35,298 bases of DNA, taken from NCBI GenBank assembly GCA_949738465.1, contig CATJBQ010000235.1:1-35298 (forward strand), given 5' to 3'. The DNA comes from an uncultured Lachnospiraceae bacterium (GTDB taxonomy: Bacteria > Bacillota > Clostridia > Lachnospirales > Lachnospiraceae). A program made the translations under genes and the position numbers. The notes below the pieces were generated by a model. That model did no database searches and had not been told where the DNA came from. It was given only the letters and a program-made list of their open reading frames with translations. How positions within the stretch are numbered: the stretch's first letter is position 1; each line of letters starts with the position of its first letter. Below are positions 24,029-32,744 of this stretch, piece by piece.

Positions 24029-24961
24029 ATGAGTATAATGAAGAAGACAATCAAGAAAACCAGTATCCGGGGATATATGGTGAAGGAAATGATCGCCTTT
24101 ATGACCTCCACCCATCTGCTGGGAGAGAAGATCAAGTCCGGGGAGCTTCGCAAGAACCTGGTGGAGCCCAAGTGGAAATGTCCCTCCGACTATGAGCTGC
24201 ACATGGTTTCCCTGCCAAATTGCCAGGGAGAGTTTCTTCATAAGAAAAAGGAGGCCAGGAGCGAATCCGTGATCCTGCAGCTTCACGGCGGCGGTTATGT
24301 GGGGGCCATGCGCAATGCCTACCGCAGCTTCGGGGTTCTCTACAATGAGGTTTCGGGCGGCATGGACGTGCTGACCATCGATTATCGGGTGGCGCCGGAG
24401 CATCCCTATCCGGCGGCCCTTCTGGACGCCCTGGACGCCTACGGCTGGCTTCTGGACCGCGGGTGGCTGCCAGAGCGGATTTTTCTGGCCGGAGATTCCG
24501 CCGGAGGCGGGCTGGCCATGGGCTTATGTATGCTGCTTAGGGACCGGGGGCGCCCCCTTCCGGCCGGGATTGTGGCCATGTCCCCCTGGACGGACCTGAC
24601 GGCCAGCGGCCCGTCTTACGATGAGAATTATGAAAAAGATCCCCTTTTCGGGAATACCAGGGACAGTCTGATCTACAATAAGGATTATGTGACGGACAAC
24701 GATCCCAGGAATCCTTATATTTCGCCGCTGTTTGGAGATTTTACGGGCTTCCCGCCCATGCTTTTTCAGGTGGGCTCCATCGAGATGCTGTTAAGCGATT
24801 CGGTTCTGGCGGCCCAGAAGGCGGAGGAGGCCGGGGTAAAGGTACAGCTTACCATCTATGAAGGCATGTTCCATATTTTCCAGATGGCGATGAAGCTGAT
24901 GCCGGAGTCCCGGCTGGCCTGGAAGGAAATCGGGGGATTTTTAATAAAAAATGGAGGATAA
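24029..24961 (+). CDS. Alpha/beta hydrolase, HSL-type esterase/lipase
   Basis: The ATG at 24029 has only a weak upstream GAGCG-type ribosome binding site. The protein has 310 residues. It carries the HSL-family oxyanion motif HGGG (His86) and the nucleophile elbow GDSAGG (Ser157). A catalytic His is likely at His282 in GMFHIF. In the usual acid position (GxxDxLxD) the sequence reads GSIEMLLSD, with Glu252 where Asp is common. No signal peptide is present, so it is cytosolic or membrane-associated. It lies 17 bases after the membrane protein gene and could remove acyl groups handled by the transferase two genes upstream. Confidence 0.88.
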   Translation: MSIMKKTIKKTSIRGYMVKEMIAFMTSTHLLGEKIKSGELRKNLVEPKWKCPSDYELHMVSLPNCQGEFLHKKKEARSESVILQLHGGGYVGAMRNAYRSFGVLYNEVSGGMDVLTIDYRVAPEHPYPAALLDALDAYGWLLDRGWLPERIFLAGDSAGGGLAMGLCMLLRDRGRPLPAGIVAMSPWTDLTASGPSYDENYEKDPLFGNTRDSLIYNKDYVTDNDPRNPYISPLFGDFTGFPPMLFQVGSIEMLLSDSVLAAQKAEEAGVKVQLTIYEGMFHIFQMAMKLMPESRLAWKEIGGFLIKNGG

Positions 24962-24965
24962 CAGA

Positions 24966-26635
24966 ATGAAGTTTTCAGAAATGCCCTACCAGCGGGTAAA
25001 GCTGGAGGAAGTGGAACAAAAGATGACAGATCTCATCCAGCGGCAGAAGCAGGCTGCCGACGGCGAACAACAGTTCGCTATTCATCAGGAGTATTATAAG
25101 CTGATGGAGGAGGTGGAGACGGAGATCACCCTGGCCATGATCCGCCACGACATTGACACCACCGATGAATTTTATGAGAAGGAGCAGGACTACTACGACG
25201 AGATCCTGCCGGTGCTGGACAAGTATAAGGTGGAGTACCAGAAGGTGCTGTTCCATTCGCCCCACCGGGCTTACATGGAGGAGAAGATCGGGCCGGTGAC
25301 CTTCAGAAATATGGAGCTGGCCTTTGACGCCTTTGACGAGAAGCTGATTCCCCTGATGCAGGAGGAAAATGCCCTGGTGACCCGTTACGAGAAGTTGATC
25401 GCCACCGCTAAGATCCCCTTTGAGGGGGAGGTCTACAACCTGTCCCTGATGCGCAAATTCCTTACCGACAATGACCGCTCGGTGAGAAGACGTGCCTGGC
25501 AGGCCCTCAGCGGATATTTCCAGGGCGTCACCGGTGAGATCGATGAGATCTACGACGCCATGGTGAAGAACCGCACGGCCCAGGCCAGGATGCTGGGCTA
25601 TGAGAATTATGAGAAGCTGGGCTATTGCCGGATGAGGCGCAACAGCTACGGCAAGGAGGAGGTAGAGGCCTTCCGCCGTCAGGTGAAGGAGTATTTTGTG
25701 CCTTTTGCCAGCAGGATCCACGAAAAACGCCGCCAGCGCATCGGTGTGGAGAAGCTTTCCTACATCGATAACGACGTATTTTTTAAGGAGGGAAATCCGG
25801 CGCCTGTGGGGACGCCCCAGGAGATCTTAGCGGCCGGCCAGCAGATGTATGGGGAGCTGTCCCAGGAGACGAAGGAGTTCTTCGATTTTATGCAGGAGAA
25901 CGGCTGTTCGATGTATTAGGCCGCAAGACAAAACGCCAGGGCGGCTATATGTGCTATCTGCCAAAATTTAAATCACCATTTATTTTTGCAAATTTTAATG
26001 GAACCAGCGGGGATGTGGACGTGATCACCCATGAGTGCGGACACGCCTTCCAGGGCTTTGTGATGCGTGACGAGCCCATTAAGGAATACCTGGATATCAC
26101 CATGGAGACGGCGGAGATCCATTCCATGTCCATGGAATATTTTACCTACGGCTGGATGGAGAAGTTCTTCGGGGAGCGGAAAGAGGATTATCTGACCATG
26201 CATCTGGAGGATTCGGCGGCTTTCGTGCCCTATGGCTGCATGGTGGATGAGTTCCAGCATATCATTTATGAGAATCCCGACATGACGCCGAAGGAGCGCA
26301 AGGAGGTATGGAAGCGCTTAGAGCAGGAGTACCGGCCCCATCTGGATTATGAGGGAGATCCCTTCTTCGGGGAGGGCGGCTGGTGGCAGCGCCAGAGCCA
26401 TATTTTCTCCAGTCCCTTCTATTATATTGACTACTGTCTGGCGACCATCTGCGCCATGCAGTACAAGATGAAGATGGACGAGGATTACAAGAAAGCCTGG
26501 GAAAGCTACCTGGCTCTGTGCAGGCTGTCCGCCAGGAAGTTCTATGTGCCGATGCTAAAAGAGGCCGGGCTTAAGAGCCCCTTCGAGGAGGGCTGCGTGA
26601 AGGCGGTGGTGGAGCATTTCCAGGAGAAGATCTGA
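24966..26635 (+). pseudogene. M3-family oligoendopeptidase interrupted by a one-base frameshift
   Basis: The start is ATG at 24966, 8 bases after GGAGG. The first frame (24966-25919) encodes the N-terminal helical domain up to FDFMQENG and then reads CSMY and stops. Stepping back one base at 25904 continues the same protein as LFDVLGRKTKRQGGY and then MCYLPKFKSPFIFANFNG, joining without loss to the frame that runs from 25949 to 26635. That second part holds the zinc motif HECGH and the downstream ligand region ETAEIHSMSMEY. Rejoined, the protein is about 557 residues, the normal size for M3B oligoendopeptidases. The simplest reading is one missing C in GGC(C)TG. As written, the first product lacks the active site. 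A sequencing or assembly error cannot be excluded. Confidence 0.85.
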
Positions 26636-26672
26636 TTCTTTACATTTTTCTTACAAACTTTCACGCAGTGAA

Positions 26673-26701
26673 TTGCAAAAACAGAAAGCTTGTGTTATAA
26701 T
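26673..26701 (+). promoter_or_regulatory. Strong sigma-A promoter with extended -10
   Basis: TTGCAA at 26673-26678, a 17-base spacer, and perfect TATAAT at 26696-26701 preceded by TGT (extended -10). Transcription should begin near 26708, just at the first stem of the structured leader. Confidence 0.75.
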
Positions 26702-26706
26702 AACGT

Positions 26707-26828
26707 GTACGTCCCTGGTGGACAGATTGTCATCCCGGGCGTACAGCCGACAGGAGCTGTGAAAGAGGGTACCCTCTTTCAGTTATAGAAATTGAAAATT
26801 TCTATAAAAATCCGCTCCGCGGATTTTT
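26707..26828 (+). ncRNA. Structured leader RNA: consecutive hairpins
   Basis: Several stems follow the promoter closely. GTACGTCC (26707-26714) pairs with GGGCGTAC (26737-26744) and encloses a GACA/TGTC inner stem. ACAGC (26743-26747) pairs with GCTGT (26756-26760). 26761-26780 is a perfect 20-base palindrome. TTATAGAAATT (26783-26793) pairs with 26797-26807. The terminator-like stem at 26806-26828 closes the region. The arrangement resembles a cis-regulatory leader or a small RNA, but I recognise no known riboswitch consensus. The palindromic units could also be a dispersed genomic repeat. Confidence 0.4.
26806..26828 (+). terminator. Terminator-like stem in the leader (possible attenuator)
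   Basis: AAAAATCCGC pairs with GCGGATTTTT around a 3-base loop; the 3' arm itself supplies the T run. It lies about 100 bases after the predicted transcription start and 32 bases before the membrane-protein gene, the position expected for an attenuator. Confidence 0.55.
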
Positions 26829-26860
26829 AAGGATAATACAGAGGCTTTTTGAGGATGATT

Positions 26861-27406
26861 ATGCGCAATAAGTACAAGGACAGCTATCAGAAGGTGACGG
26901 GCCTGGATGCCGGAGGGCGTCTGGGTGACCAGTATATCTACATTGGCGGCCATTATGTGCTGCCCTTTGATGCCCGGAAGAAAAGGAATACCAGTCTGAT
27001 CCAGTTCGGGCTGTTCGCCCCTCTGGCGGCGGTGGTGGTGCTGGCGGGGATGGTGAATCCGTCGTCCTCCCGTACCTTCTGGGTGGTGTATCCGTATCTG
27101 TTCCTGTATCTGCCGCTTCTTTACCTGCTGCTGGGTCTGATCAGCTATCTGGACTGCGGTCTGCGGATTCAGGTTGACGTGTACGACAAGAGTATCCGCC
27201 GGATCCGCCACAGCGTGTGGGGAATCATTGTGATGGCGGGGATTGCTGCCCTCTGTGATGTGGTTTATCTGATTCTGTACCATGGACAGATCGACCTTTT
27301 CCGGGAGCTTTTCTATCTGGGCTTTTTGGTGGCGGCGGCGGTTCTGGGCATTGGCTACGGCTTTTGCTATGACCGCATGTTTTCCGGGATTGTCCTGGAG
27401 GATTAG
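26861..27406 (+). CDS. Small integral membrane protein of unknown function
   Basis: Possible starts are TTG 26849, ATG 26855 and ATG 26861. The last has GAGG 6 bases upstream and is preferred, giving 181 residues. A soluble N-terminal stretch (KVTGLDAGGRLGDQYIYIGGHYVLPFD) precedes four hydrophobic segments: FGLFAPLAAVVVLAGMV, WVVYPYLFLYLPLLYLLLGLISYL, SVWGIIVMAGIAALCDVVYLILY and FYLGFLVAAAVLGIGYGF. No family is recognised. It has its own strong promoter and structured leader and lies 123 bases before the peptide transporter, so it may be independently controlled. Confidence 0.75.
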   Translation: MRNKYKDSYQKVTGLDAGGRLGDQYIYIGGHYVLPFDARKKRNTSLIQFGLFAPLAAVVVLAGMVNPSSSRTFWVVYPYLFLYLPLLYLLLGLISYLDCGLRIQVDVYDKSIRRIRHSVWGIIVMAGIAALCDVVYLILYHGQIDLFRELFYLGFLVAAAVLGIGYGFCYDRMFSGIVLED

Positions 27407-27529
27407 GGCTTTTGGCCCGCGGGGTGCTCGGGCATTCCGGTATACATAGGTTTTTCCCTCTGTTTCCAAGGGATTCCCGTGGGGAGGAGGAAGAACATAG
27501 ATCATATTCCAAAGAAGGAGGAATTTAGT

Positions 27530-29854
27530 ATGAAGAAGAAAGTGCTTGCCGCACTTCTTGCAAGTACCATGGTAGTGGGAATGATGGCAGGATGTGGCGA
27601 CGAGAAGGCGCCGGCAGACGACGGCGCCGACAAGCAGCAGGAGGGACAGCCCTCCGATGAAGGCAACGACGATCAGAATCAGGCTGATGTCGAGGAGCCC
27701 TCTGGTGGCAGCGACTCACCGCTGGTAATTGCAAATGACGCTATGAGCGAGAAGTTCAGCCCGTTCTTCGCAGCATCCGTACCGGATCAGAACGTGGTGG
27801 ACGTAACACAGATCGGACTGGTGTACAATGACCGGGCCGGACAGTTTATCTATGACGGCATGGATGGATATACTTCCGAGTGGAACGGTACCGAGTATAC
27901 CTACTATACGCCGGCCAACATCGAAGTAACCGAGAACGAGGACGGAACGGTATTTTATGATTTTACCCTGAGGGATGACCTGAAGTTCGCAGACGGCGAG
28001 GAAGTGACTGCCGACGACGTGATCTTCTCCTTCTATGTATATTGTGATCCGGCCTATGACGGATCGGCATCTACCTTCTCCCTGCCGATTGAGGGAATGG
28101 AGGCGTACAGAAGCGGTATGTCCACGCTGTGCACCCTGATCGGGGCGGCAGGAGAGGACAACACTGATTTCTCCAAGTGGACCGAGGAAGAGCAGACTGC
28201 TTTCTGGGCCGGTGTCCGTGAAAAGGGAATTCCCTTCGTACAGGAGATTGTAGATTATCTGGTGGCTAAAGAATATATTGAGGATCCGTCAGATATTAAG
28301 AGCGCGGCAGCCGGATGGGGCTTTGAGCTTGCAGACGGGGCTACTCTGGAAGACTTCTTTATGGCTATCGGCGAGCAGTATGGCTGGGATTTTGCACAGA
28401 TGGCCAATGAGGCAGCCGAGGGCGGAACTCCGTTGGAGGATGTGCTTGGCGATTTCTATACCACCTATACCAGGGGTATTGAGACCGGCGACTCTGCTCC
28501 CAATATTACAGGAATCCAGAAGACCGGCGATAAGACGGTCCGTATCGTACTGACAGAGGTAGACGCTACCGCAATCAGCCAGCTTGGTATTTCTATTGCT
28601 CCTCTTCACTACTATGGCGATGAGAGCAAGTATGATTATGAGAATAATCAGTTCGGATTTGAGAGAGGCGATCTCTCCGGCGTCAAGTCTAAGACCACCG
28701 AGCCCATGGGCGCAGGTCCCTACAAGTTTGCCAGCTATGAGAACAAGACGCTGTACTTAGAGGCTAATGAGAATTACTATAAGGGCGCTCCTAAGATTAA
28801 GAGCGTTCAGTTCAAGGAAACCGGCGAAGGCGATAAGCTTCCCGGCGTACTGCAGGGAACCGTTGATATTTCCGAACCCTCCATCTCCAAGGATGTGGTA
28901 GCGCAGATTGAAGGCGAGAACGGCAACGGCGAGCTTTCCGGCGACGTAGTTGAGACACAGCTTGTAGACTACCGTGGATATGGTTACATCGGTATGTGCT
29001 CCATCAATGTGAAGGTTGGCGACGATCCTGCTTCTGAGCAGTCCAAGAACCTGCGTAAGGCAATTGCAACCGTGATTGCCGTATATCGTGACGTGGCGAT
29101 TGATTCCTACTATGGCGAGGCGGCTGCCGTAATTAACTACCCGATCTCCAATACCTCCTGGGCAGCGCCCCAGAAGTCTGACGCAGATTATAAGGTAGCT
29201 TTTTCCACCGATGTGGAAGGGAACCCCATCTACACGGAAGGTATGTCTGAGGACGACAAGTATGCGGCAGCCCTGCAGGCGTCTCTTGGTTACTTCGAGG
29301 CAGCAGGCTACACGGTGACAGACGGCAAGATTACAGCGGCTCCGGAAGGCGCTGAGATGAGCTATGAGGTAATGATCCCGGCAGACGGCAAGGGCGACCA
29401 TCCCTCTTTCGGTATCCTGACCTCCGCGTCAGAAGCTCTTAAGAGCATCGGCTTTGACCTGGTTGTTAACGACTTGTCAGACAGCTCCATTCTGTGGGAT
29501 GCTCTGGATGCTTATACGGCAGAGATGTGGTGTGCCGCTTGGAATAGCACCATCGATCCGGATATGTTCCAGATCTATCACACCAACGGCGGAACTCCTC
29601 ACTACCGTGTGGATTCTCCGGAGCTGGATGAGCTGATCATGGAAGGAAAGGCCAATACCGATCAGGAGGTACGGAAGGCGATTTACAAGGAAGCGCTTGA
29701 GTTTGTAGTAGATTATGCGGTAGAGATTCCTGTATACCAGAGACAGGAGGCAACGGTTGTGAGCTCCCAGCGTGTCAATATCGATACCCTGGTGAAGGAT
29801 CCTACCAGCTTCTATAGCTACCTGAATGAGATTGAGACCCTTGAGATGAAATAA
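27530..29854 (+). CDS. Peptide ABC transporter substrate-binding lipoprotein (OppA/DppA family)
   Basis: The ATG at 27530 follows AAGGAGG by 8 bases; 774 residues. The lipoprotein signal MKKKVLAALLASTMVVGMMAGC has lipobox MAGC with Cys22, then an acidic Asp/Glu/Gln linker to residue about 60. Family-5 solute-binding features are YDFTLRDDLKFADGEEVTADDVIFSF, PMGAGPYKFASYENKTLYLEANENYYKGAPKI and NLRKAIATVIAVYRD. The protein is longer than the usual 540-600 residues because of a mainly helical, acidic insertion around residues 200-320 (EEEQTAFWAGVREKG, LEDFFMAIGEQYGWDF). It is the first gene of a complete opp/dpp-type operon. Codon choice looks more regular than in neighbouring operons, consistent with high expression. 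Substrate size is not predictable. Confidence 0.9.
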   Translation: MKKKVLAALLASTMVVGMMAGCGDEKAPADDGADKQQEGQPSDEGNDDQNQADVEEPSGGSDSPLVIANDAMSEKFSPFFAASVPDQNVVDVTQIGLVYNDRAGQFIYDGMDGYTSEWNGTEYTYYTPANIEVTENEDGTVFYDFTLRDDLKFADGEEVTADDVIFSFYVYCDPAYDGSASTFSLPIEGMEAYRSGMSTLCTLIGAAGEDNTDFSKWTEEEQTAFWAGVREKGIPFVQEIVDYLVAKEYIEDPSDIKSAAAGWGFELADGATLEDFFMAIGEQYGWDFAQMANEAAEGGTPLEDVLGDFYTTYTRGIETGDSAPNITGIQKTGDKTVRIVLTEVDATAISQLGISIAPLHYYGDESKYDYENNQFGFERGDLSGVKSKTTEPMGAGPYKFASYENKTLYLEANENYYKGAPKIKSVQFKETGEGDKLPGVLQGTVDISEPSISKDVVAQIEGENGNGELSGDVVETQLVDYRGYGYIGMCSINVKVGDDPASEQSKNLRKAIATVIAVYRDVAIDSYYGEAAAVINYPISNTSWAAPQKSDADYKVAFSTDVEGNPIYTEGMSEDDKYAAALQASLGYFEAAGYTVTDGKITAAPEGAEMSYEVMIPADGKGDHPSFGILTSASEALKSIGFDLVVNDLSDSSILWDALDAYTAEMWCAAWNSTIDPDMFQIYHTNGGTPHYRVDSPELDELIMEGKANTDQEVRKAIYKEALEFVVDYAVEIPVYQRQEATVVSSQRVNIDTLVKDPTSFYSYLNEIETLEMK

Positions 29855-29878
29855 GTTTCTGGAAATCCAAGGCCAATG

Positions 29879-29914
29879 ATAACGGAAAGGGAGAGTATTC
29901 TCCCTTTCCGTTAT
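29879..29914 (+). other. Perfect 16-bp stem-loop after the binding-protein gene
   Basis: 29879-29894 pairs perfectly with 29899-29914 around a GTAT loop. No T run follows, so it is more likely a 3'-end stabiliser or partial terminator that lets the binding protein be made in excess over the permeases. Confidence 0.6.
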
Positions 29915-29916
29915 AT

Positions 29917-29967
29917 GAAAGGTACTTCGCCAGGATATGGAAACCGTTTTCTGGCGAAATGCCTTTC
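29917..29967 (+). other. Second large intercistronic hairpin
   Basis: GAAAGG (29917-29922) plus TTCGCCAG (29926-29933) pair with CTGGCGAA (29951-29958) plus CCTTTC (29962-29967), leaving a 3-base internal mismatch and a 17-base loop. Two bases separate it from the preceding stem-loop. Together they fill the start of the 199-base gap before the first permease. Confidence 0.5.
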
Positions 29968-30053
29968 GTGCCGTGAGAGTGACGGTGGCTGGCGGATTTC
30001 GGAGGAGATGGTACCTCAGGTACTAGAAACTTGCAAAGAGAGGAAACAATGAT

Positions 30054-31040
30054 ATGACGAAATTTATAGTTAAAAGGCTTTTGCTTTCCGTGGTCATTCT
30101 GTTCTTTGTGTCGATGATCATCTATGGGATCATGCGCTGTATGCCGACCTCCTTCGTGGAGCAGCAGGCGCTGACCTTATCCCAGCGGCCGGGGTCTAAG
30201 AGCTATCAGGAATGGCTGACCCAGCTTCAGGCGGCTTACGGTTTGGATACCGGAGTGGTACAGGGATACTTTACCTGGGCCAGCCAGGCGATCCGTGGCC
30301 AGTTTGGCGATTCCTGGTATTACAATCAGCCGGTGGTGCAGAAGTTTTCCAGTGTGATCTGGTATTCCTTCGCCCTGGGGCTGGCCGCCTTTATTCTGGA
30401 GGTATTGGTGGCGATTCCCAGCGGAATTGCGGCGGCCAGGAAACAGTATTCCGCCACCGACTATACGATTACGGTGGTGGCGTTGGTGGGAATTTCTCTG
30501 CCCAGCTTTTTCTTTGCCACCATTTTGAAATACGTATTTTCTGTGAGGCTGGGATGGTTTGACCTTTACGGCATTGTGGGGAGAAATCATCAGCAGCTTT
30601 CGGATATCGGCAAAATCCTTGATATGGCTCACCACATGATCCTTCCGGTGATTACCTTATCCATTGTCAGTATCGGTTCTCTGATGCGTTATACAAGAAC
30701 CAATATGCTGGAGGTGCTGAATGCCGATTATATTCGTACGGCCAGGGCCAAGGGCGTGTCGGAGCGCAAGGTGGTCAACTACCATGCCTTCCGCAACATT
30801 CTGATTCCCATTGTGACGCTGCTGGGCGGTACGCTGCCGAGCCTGTTTTCCGGGGCCATGATCACCGAGACGCTGTTCCAGATCCCGGGGATCGGTTATA
30901 CCTCCTATGAGTGTGTGATGCAGGGAGATATTCCCTTTGTTATGTTTTATATGTTGTTTTCGGCGGTACTGATCCTGGTTGGAAACCTGATTGCCGACAT
31001 TCTGTACGCAGTGGTTGACCCCAGAGTGCGCGTGAATTAG
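30054..31040 (+). CDS. Peptide ABC transporter permease, DppB/OppB type
   Basis: The ATG at 30054 follows AGAGAGG; 328 residues. The opening MTKFIVKRLLLSVVILFFVSMIIYG is the canonical DppB first helix. The EAA-like loop (LEVLNADYIRTARAKGVSERKVVNYHAFRNILIPIV) and the closing DILYAVVDPRVRVN are diagnostic. The second permease gene follows after 15 bases, and the two should form the transmembrane channel. Confidence 0.93.
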   Translation: MTKFIVKRLLLSVVILFFVSMIIYGIMRCMPTSFVEQQALTLSQRPGSKSYQEWLTQLQAAYGLDTGVVQGYFTWASQAIRGQFGDSWYYNQPVVQKFSSVIWYSFALGLAAFILEVLVAIPSGIAAARKQYSATDYTITVVALVGISLPSFFFATILKYVFSVRLGWFDLYGIVGRNHQQLSDIGKILDMAHHMILPVITLSIVSIGSLMRYTRTNMLEVLNADYIRTARAKGVSERKVVNYHAFRNILIPIVTLLGGTLPSLFSGAMITETLFQIPGIGYTSYECVMQGDIPFVMFYMLFSAVLILVGNLIADILYAVVDPRVRVN

Positions 31041-31055
31041 AAAGGAGGAGAGAAC

Positions 31056-32735
31056 ATGGATAACGAGAAAATGGAAAAAAATGAGAATGTGAAGCTTGAC
31101 GATGCTCAGCGTGTCCGGGTCCTTTCCCCAGGTATGATGGTGGCCAAGCGTTTCTTCCGAAACCGGCTGGCCATCGTGGGACTGGTGATCATTACCGTGA
31201 TGTTCCTCTTTGCCTTTTTGGGCGGAGTGGCTATGCCTTATTCCCAGAGCCAGGTGTTCTATCGAACGGAGGAGATGCGGAAGGATTTTGCAGGAGCCAC
31301 CGAGATTACGGAATTTCAGATGTTTACGGCAGAGGGTGCAGAGCTCCCCAGCGATATCAATTCCAAACTGTTAATAGCCGTGAAAAAAGGAGAATATATA
31401 TTCGAAAGCAGAAGCGGGGCCGTGATTGGCCTGGCTAAGCTGAGCGATTCTGCCTATCTGATTTACGGGACGGAGAGCGTGAATGAGCCCAAGATTATGA
31501 TGTCCCAGGAATGTAAGGACGCTCAGGAGGCAGGACTGAATTGGTTTGTATATAACGATGAGATTTATTTGGTAGAGGGCCAGGGCGCCAAAGGGAAGCT
31601 TTACCGGGGCACGGAGCTTGCGATTGCCTGCAAGGCGTCGGTAACGGCCTACGACCCGGCAACGTCCTTTTCCTTTGAATTTTACAAAAACGTTCTGACG
31701 GCCATGAGCCTTGGGGAGAAGGAATTTGAATCGGAAGGCGCCTCCTATGCCATCGAGCAGGAGGGGGAAGGCTCCGCTATGGTGCATACCCCTGACGGCG
31801 GGAATTACGCCTATATTTCCAACATGAACATCAACAGCTTTATTGACGGCGTATTCCTGACGCCGGATTTTAAAGAGCTTTTGATTGAGGCTATTGCGGC
31901 CGGAGAGGAATCCTTTGAGTATACGGACGCGGAGGGCGAGACGGACACCTATATGGTTTCCGAAAAAAATAAGCAGTATACGGTGAAGCGTTACCAGAAC
32001 ACCCGCGTGATCGACACCTATGCGTCCCCGGGCAAGGAGCATCTGTTGGGAACCGACGGCAACGGCATGGACCTTTTGGCCCGGCTGATGTACGGCGGAC
32101 GGATTTCCCTGCTGATCGGCTTTGTGGTTGTAATCATCGAACTTTTGTTAGGCGTTCTGATCGGCGGAATTGCCGGCTTTTTCGGCGGCTGGGTTGATAC
32201 GATCCTGATGCGTTTTGTGGATATTATTTATTGTATTCCGTCCATGCCTTTGTATCTGATACTTGGTTCGGTAATGGATTTCTATAAGGCAGGGCCTACC
32301 GTGCGTATCTATATGCTCTGCGTGGTTATGAGTGTGATCGGCTGGGTGGGAATTGCCCGTATTGTCCGTGGACAGATCCTTTCCCTGAGAGAACAGGAGT
32401 TCATGACGGCGGCGGAGGCGACCGGTATCCGGGTCAGCCGCAGGATTTTCCGTCATCTGATTCCCAACGTCATCCCCCAGATGGTGGTATTTGCCAGTAT
32501 GGAGATTGGCGGCGTTATCCTTGCAGAATCTACCCTTTCCTTCCTGGGACTTGGTATCAAGTACCCGGCGGCTACCTGGGGCAGTATCCTGAATGCGGTA
32601 AACGACTCTTATGTAATGACCAATTATCTGTTTGTATGGATCCCGGCTGGTCTGATGATCCTGCTGACCGTGTTGGCATTCAACTTTATCGGCGATGGTC
32701 TGCGTGATGCATTCGATCCGAAAATGAAACGGTAG
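31056..32735 (+). CDS. Peptide ABC transporter permease, DppC/OppC type, with large extracytoplasmic insertion
   Basis: The ATG at 31056 follows AAAGGAGGAG; 559 residues against the usual 280-310. The first helix (LAIVGLVIITVMFLFAFLGG) is followed by about 250 extra residues. The normal DppC sequence resumes at EHLLGTDGNGMDLLARLMYGGRISLLIG and contains the EAA loop FMTAAEATGIRVSRRIFRHLIPNV and the ending GDGLRDAFDPKMKR. By topology the insertion lies outside the membrane. It holds three degenerate copies of an LL.A...GE..FE pattern (near residues 105, 211 and 272), each followed by a short strand-rich stretch. The insertion could contact the binding protein or form a periplasm-like domain. 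No frameshift is involved. Confidence 0.9.
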   Translation: MDNEKMEKNENVKLDDAQRVRVLSPGMMVAKRFFRNRLAIVGLVIITVMFLFAFLGGVAMPYSQSQVFYRTEEMRKDFAGATEITEFQMFTAEGAELPSDINSKLLIAVKKGEYIFESRSGAVIGLAKLSDSAYLIYGTESVNEPKIMMSQECKDAQEAGLNWFVYNDEIYLVEGQGAKGKLYRGTELAIACKASVTAYDPATSFSFEFYKNVLTAMSLGEKEFESEGASYAIEQEGEGSAMVHTPDGGNYAYISNMNINSFIDGVFLTPDFKELLIEAIAAGEESFEYTDAEGETDTYMVSEKNKQYTVKRYQNTRVIDTYASPGKEHLLGTDGNGMDLLARLMYGGRISLLIGFVVVIIELLLGVLIGGIAGFFGGWVDTILMRFVDIIYCIPSMPLYLILGSVMDFYKAGPTVRIYMLCVVMSVIGWVGIARIVRGQILSLREQEFMTAAEATGIRVSRRIFRHLIPNVIPQMVVFASMEIGGVILAESTLSFLGLGIKYPAATWGSILNAVNDSYVMTNYLFVWIPAGLMILLTVLAFNFIGDGLRDAFDPKMKR

Positions 32736-32744
32736 GTGAGCAAG

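Noticed and set aside
25890-25925. Programmed ribosomal frameshift in the oligoendopeptidase gene
   Set aside because: A -1 shift would restore the frame, but no slippery heptamer or convincing downstream stem was seen, and this enzyme family is not known to need frameshifting.
26761-26828. Palindromes as ends of an insertion sequence
   Set aside because: No transposase gene, target-site duplication or longer inverted repeat surrounds them; they fit consecutive RNA hairpins or a small dispersed repeat better.
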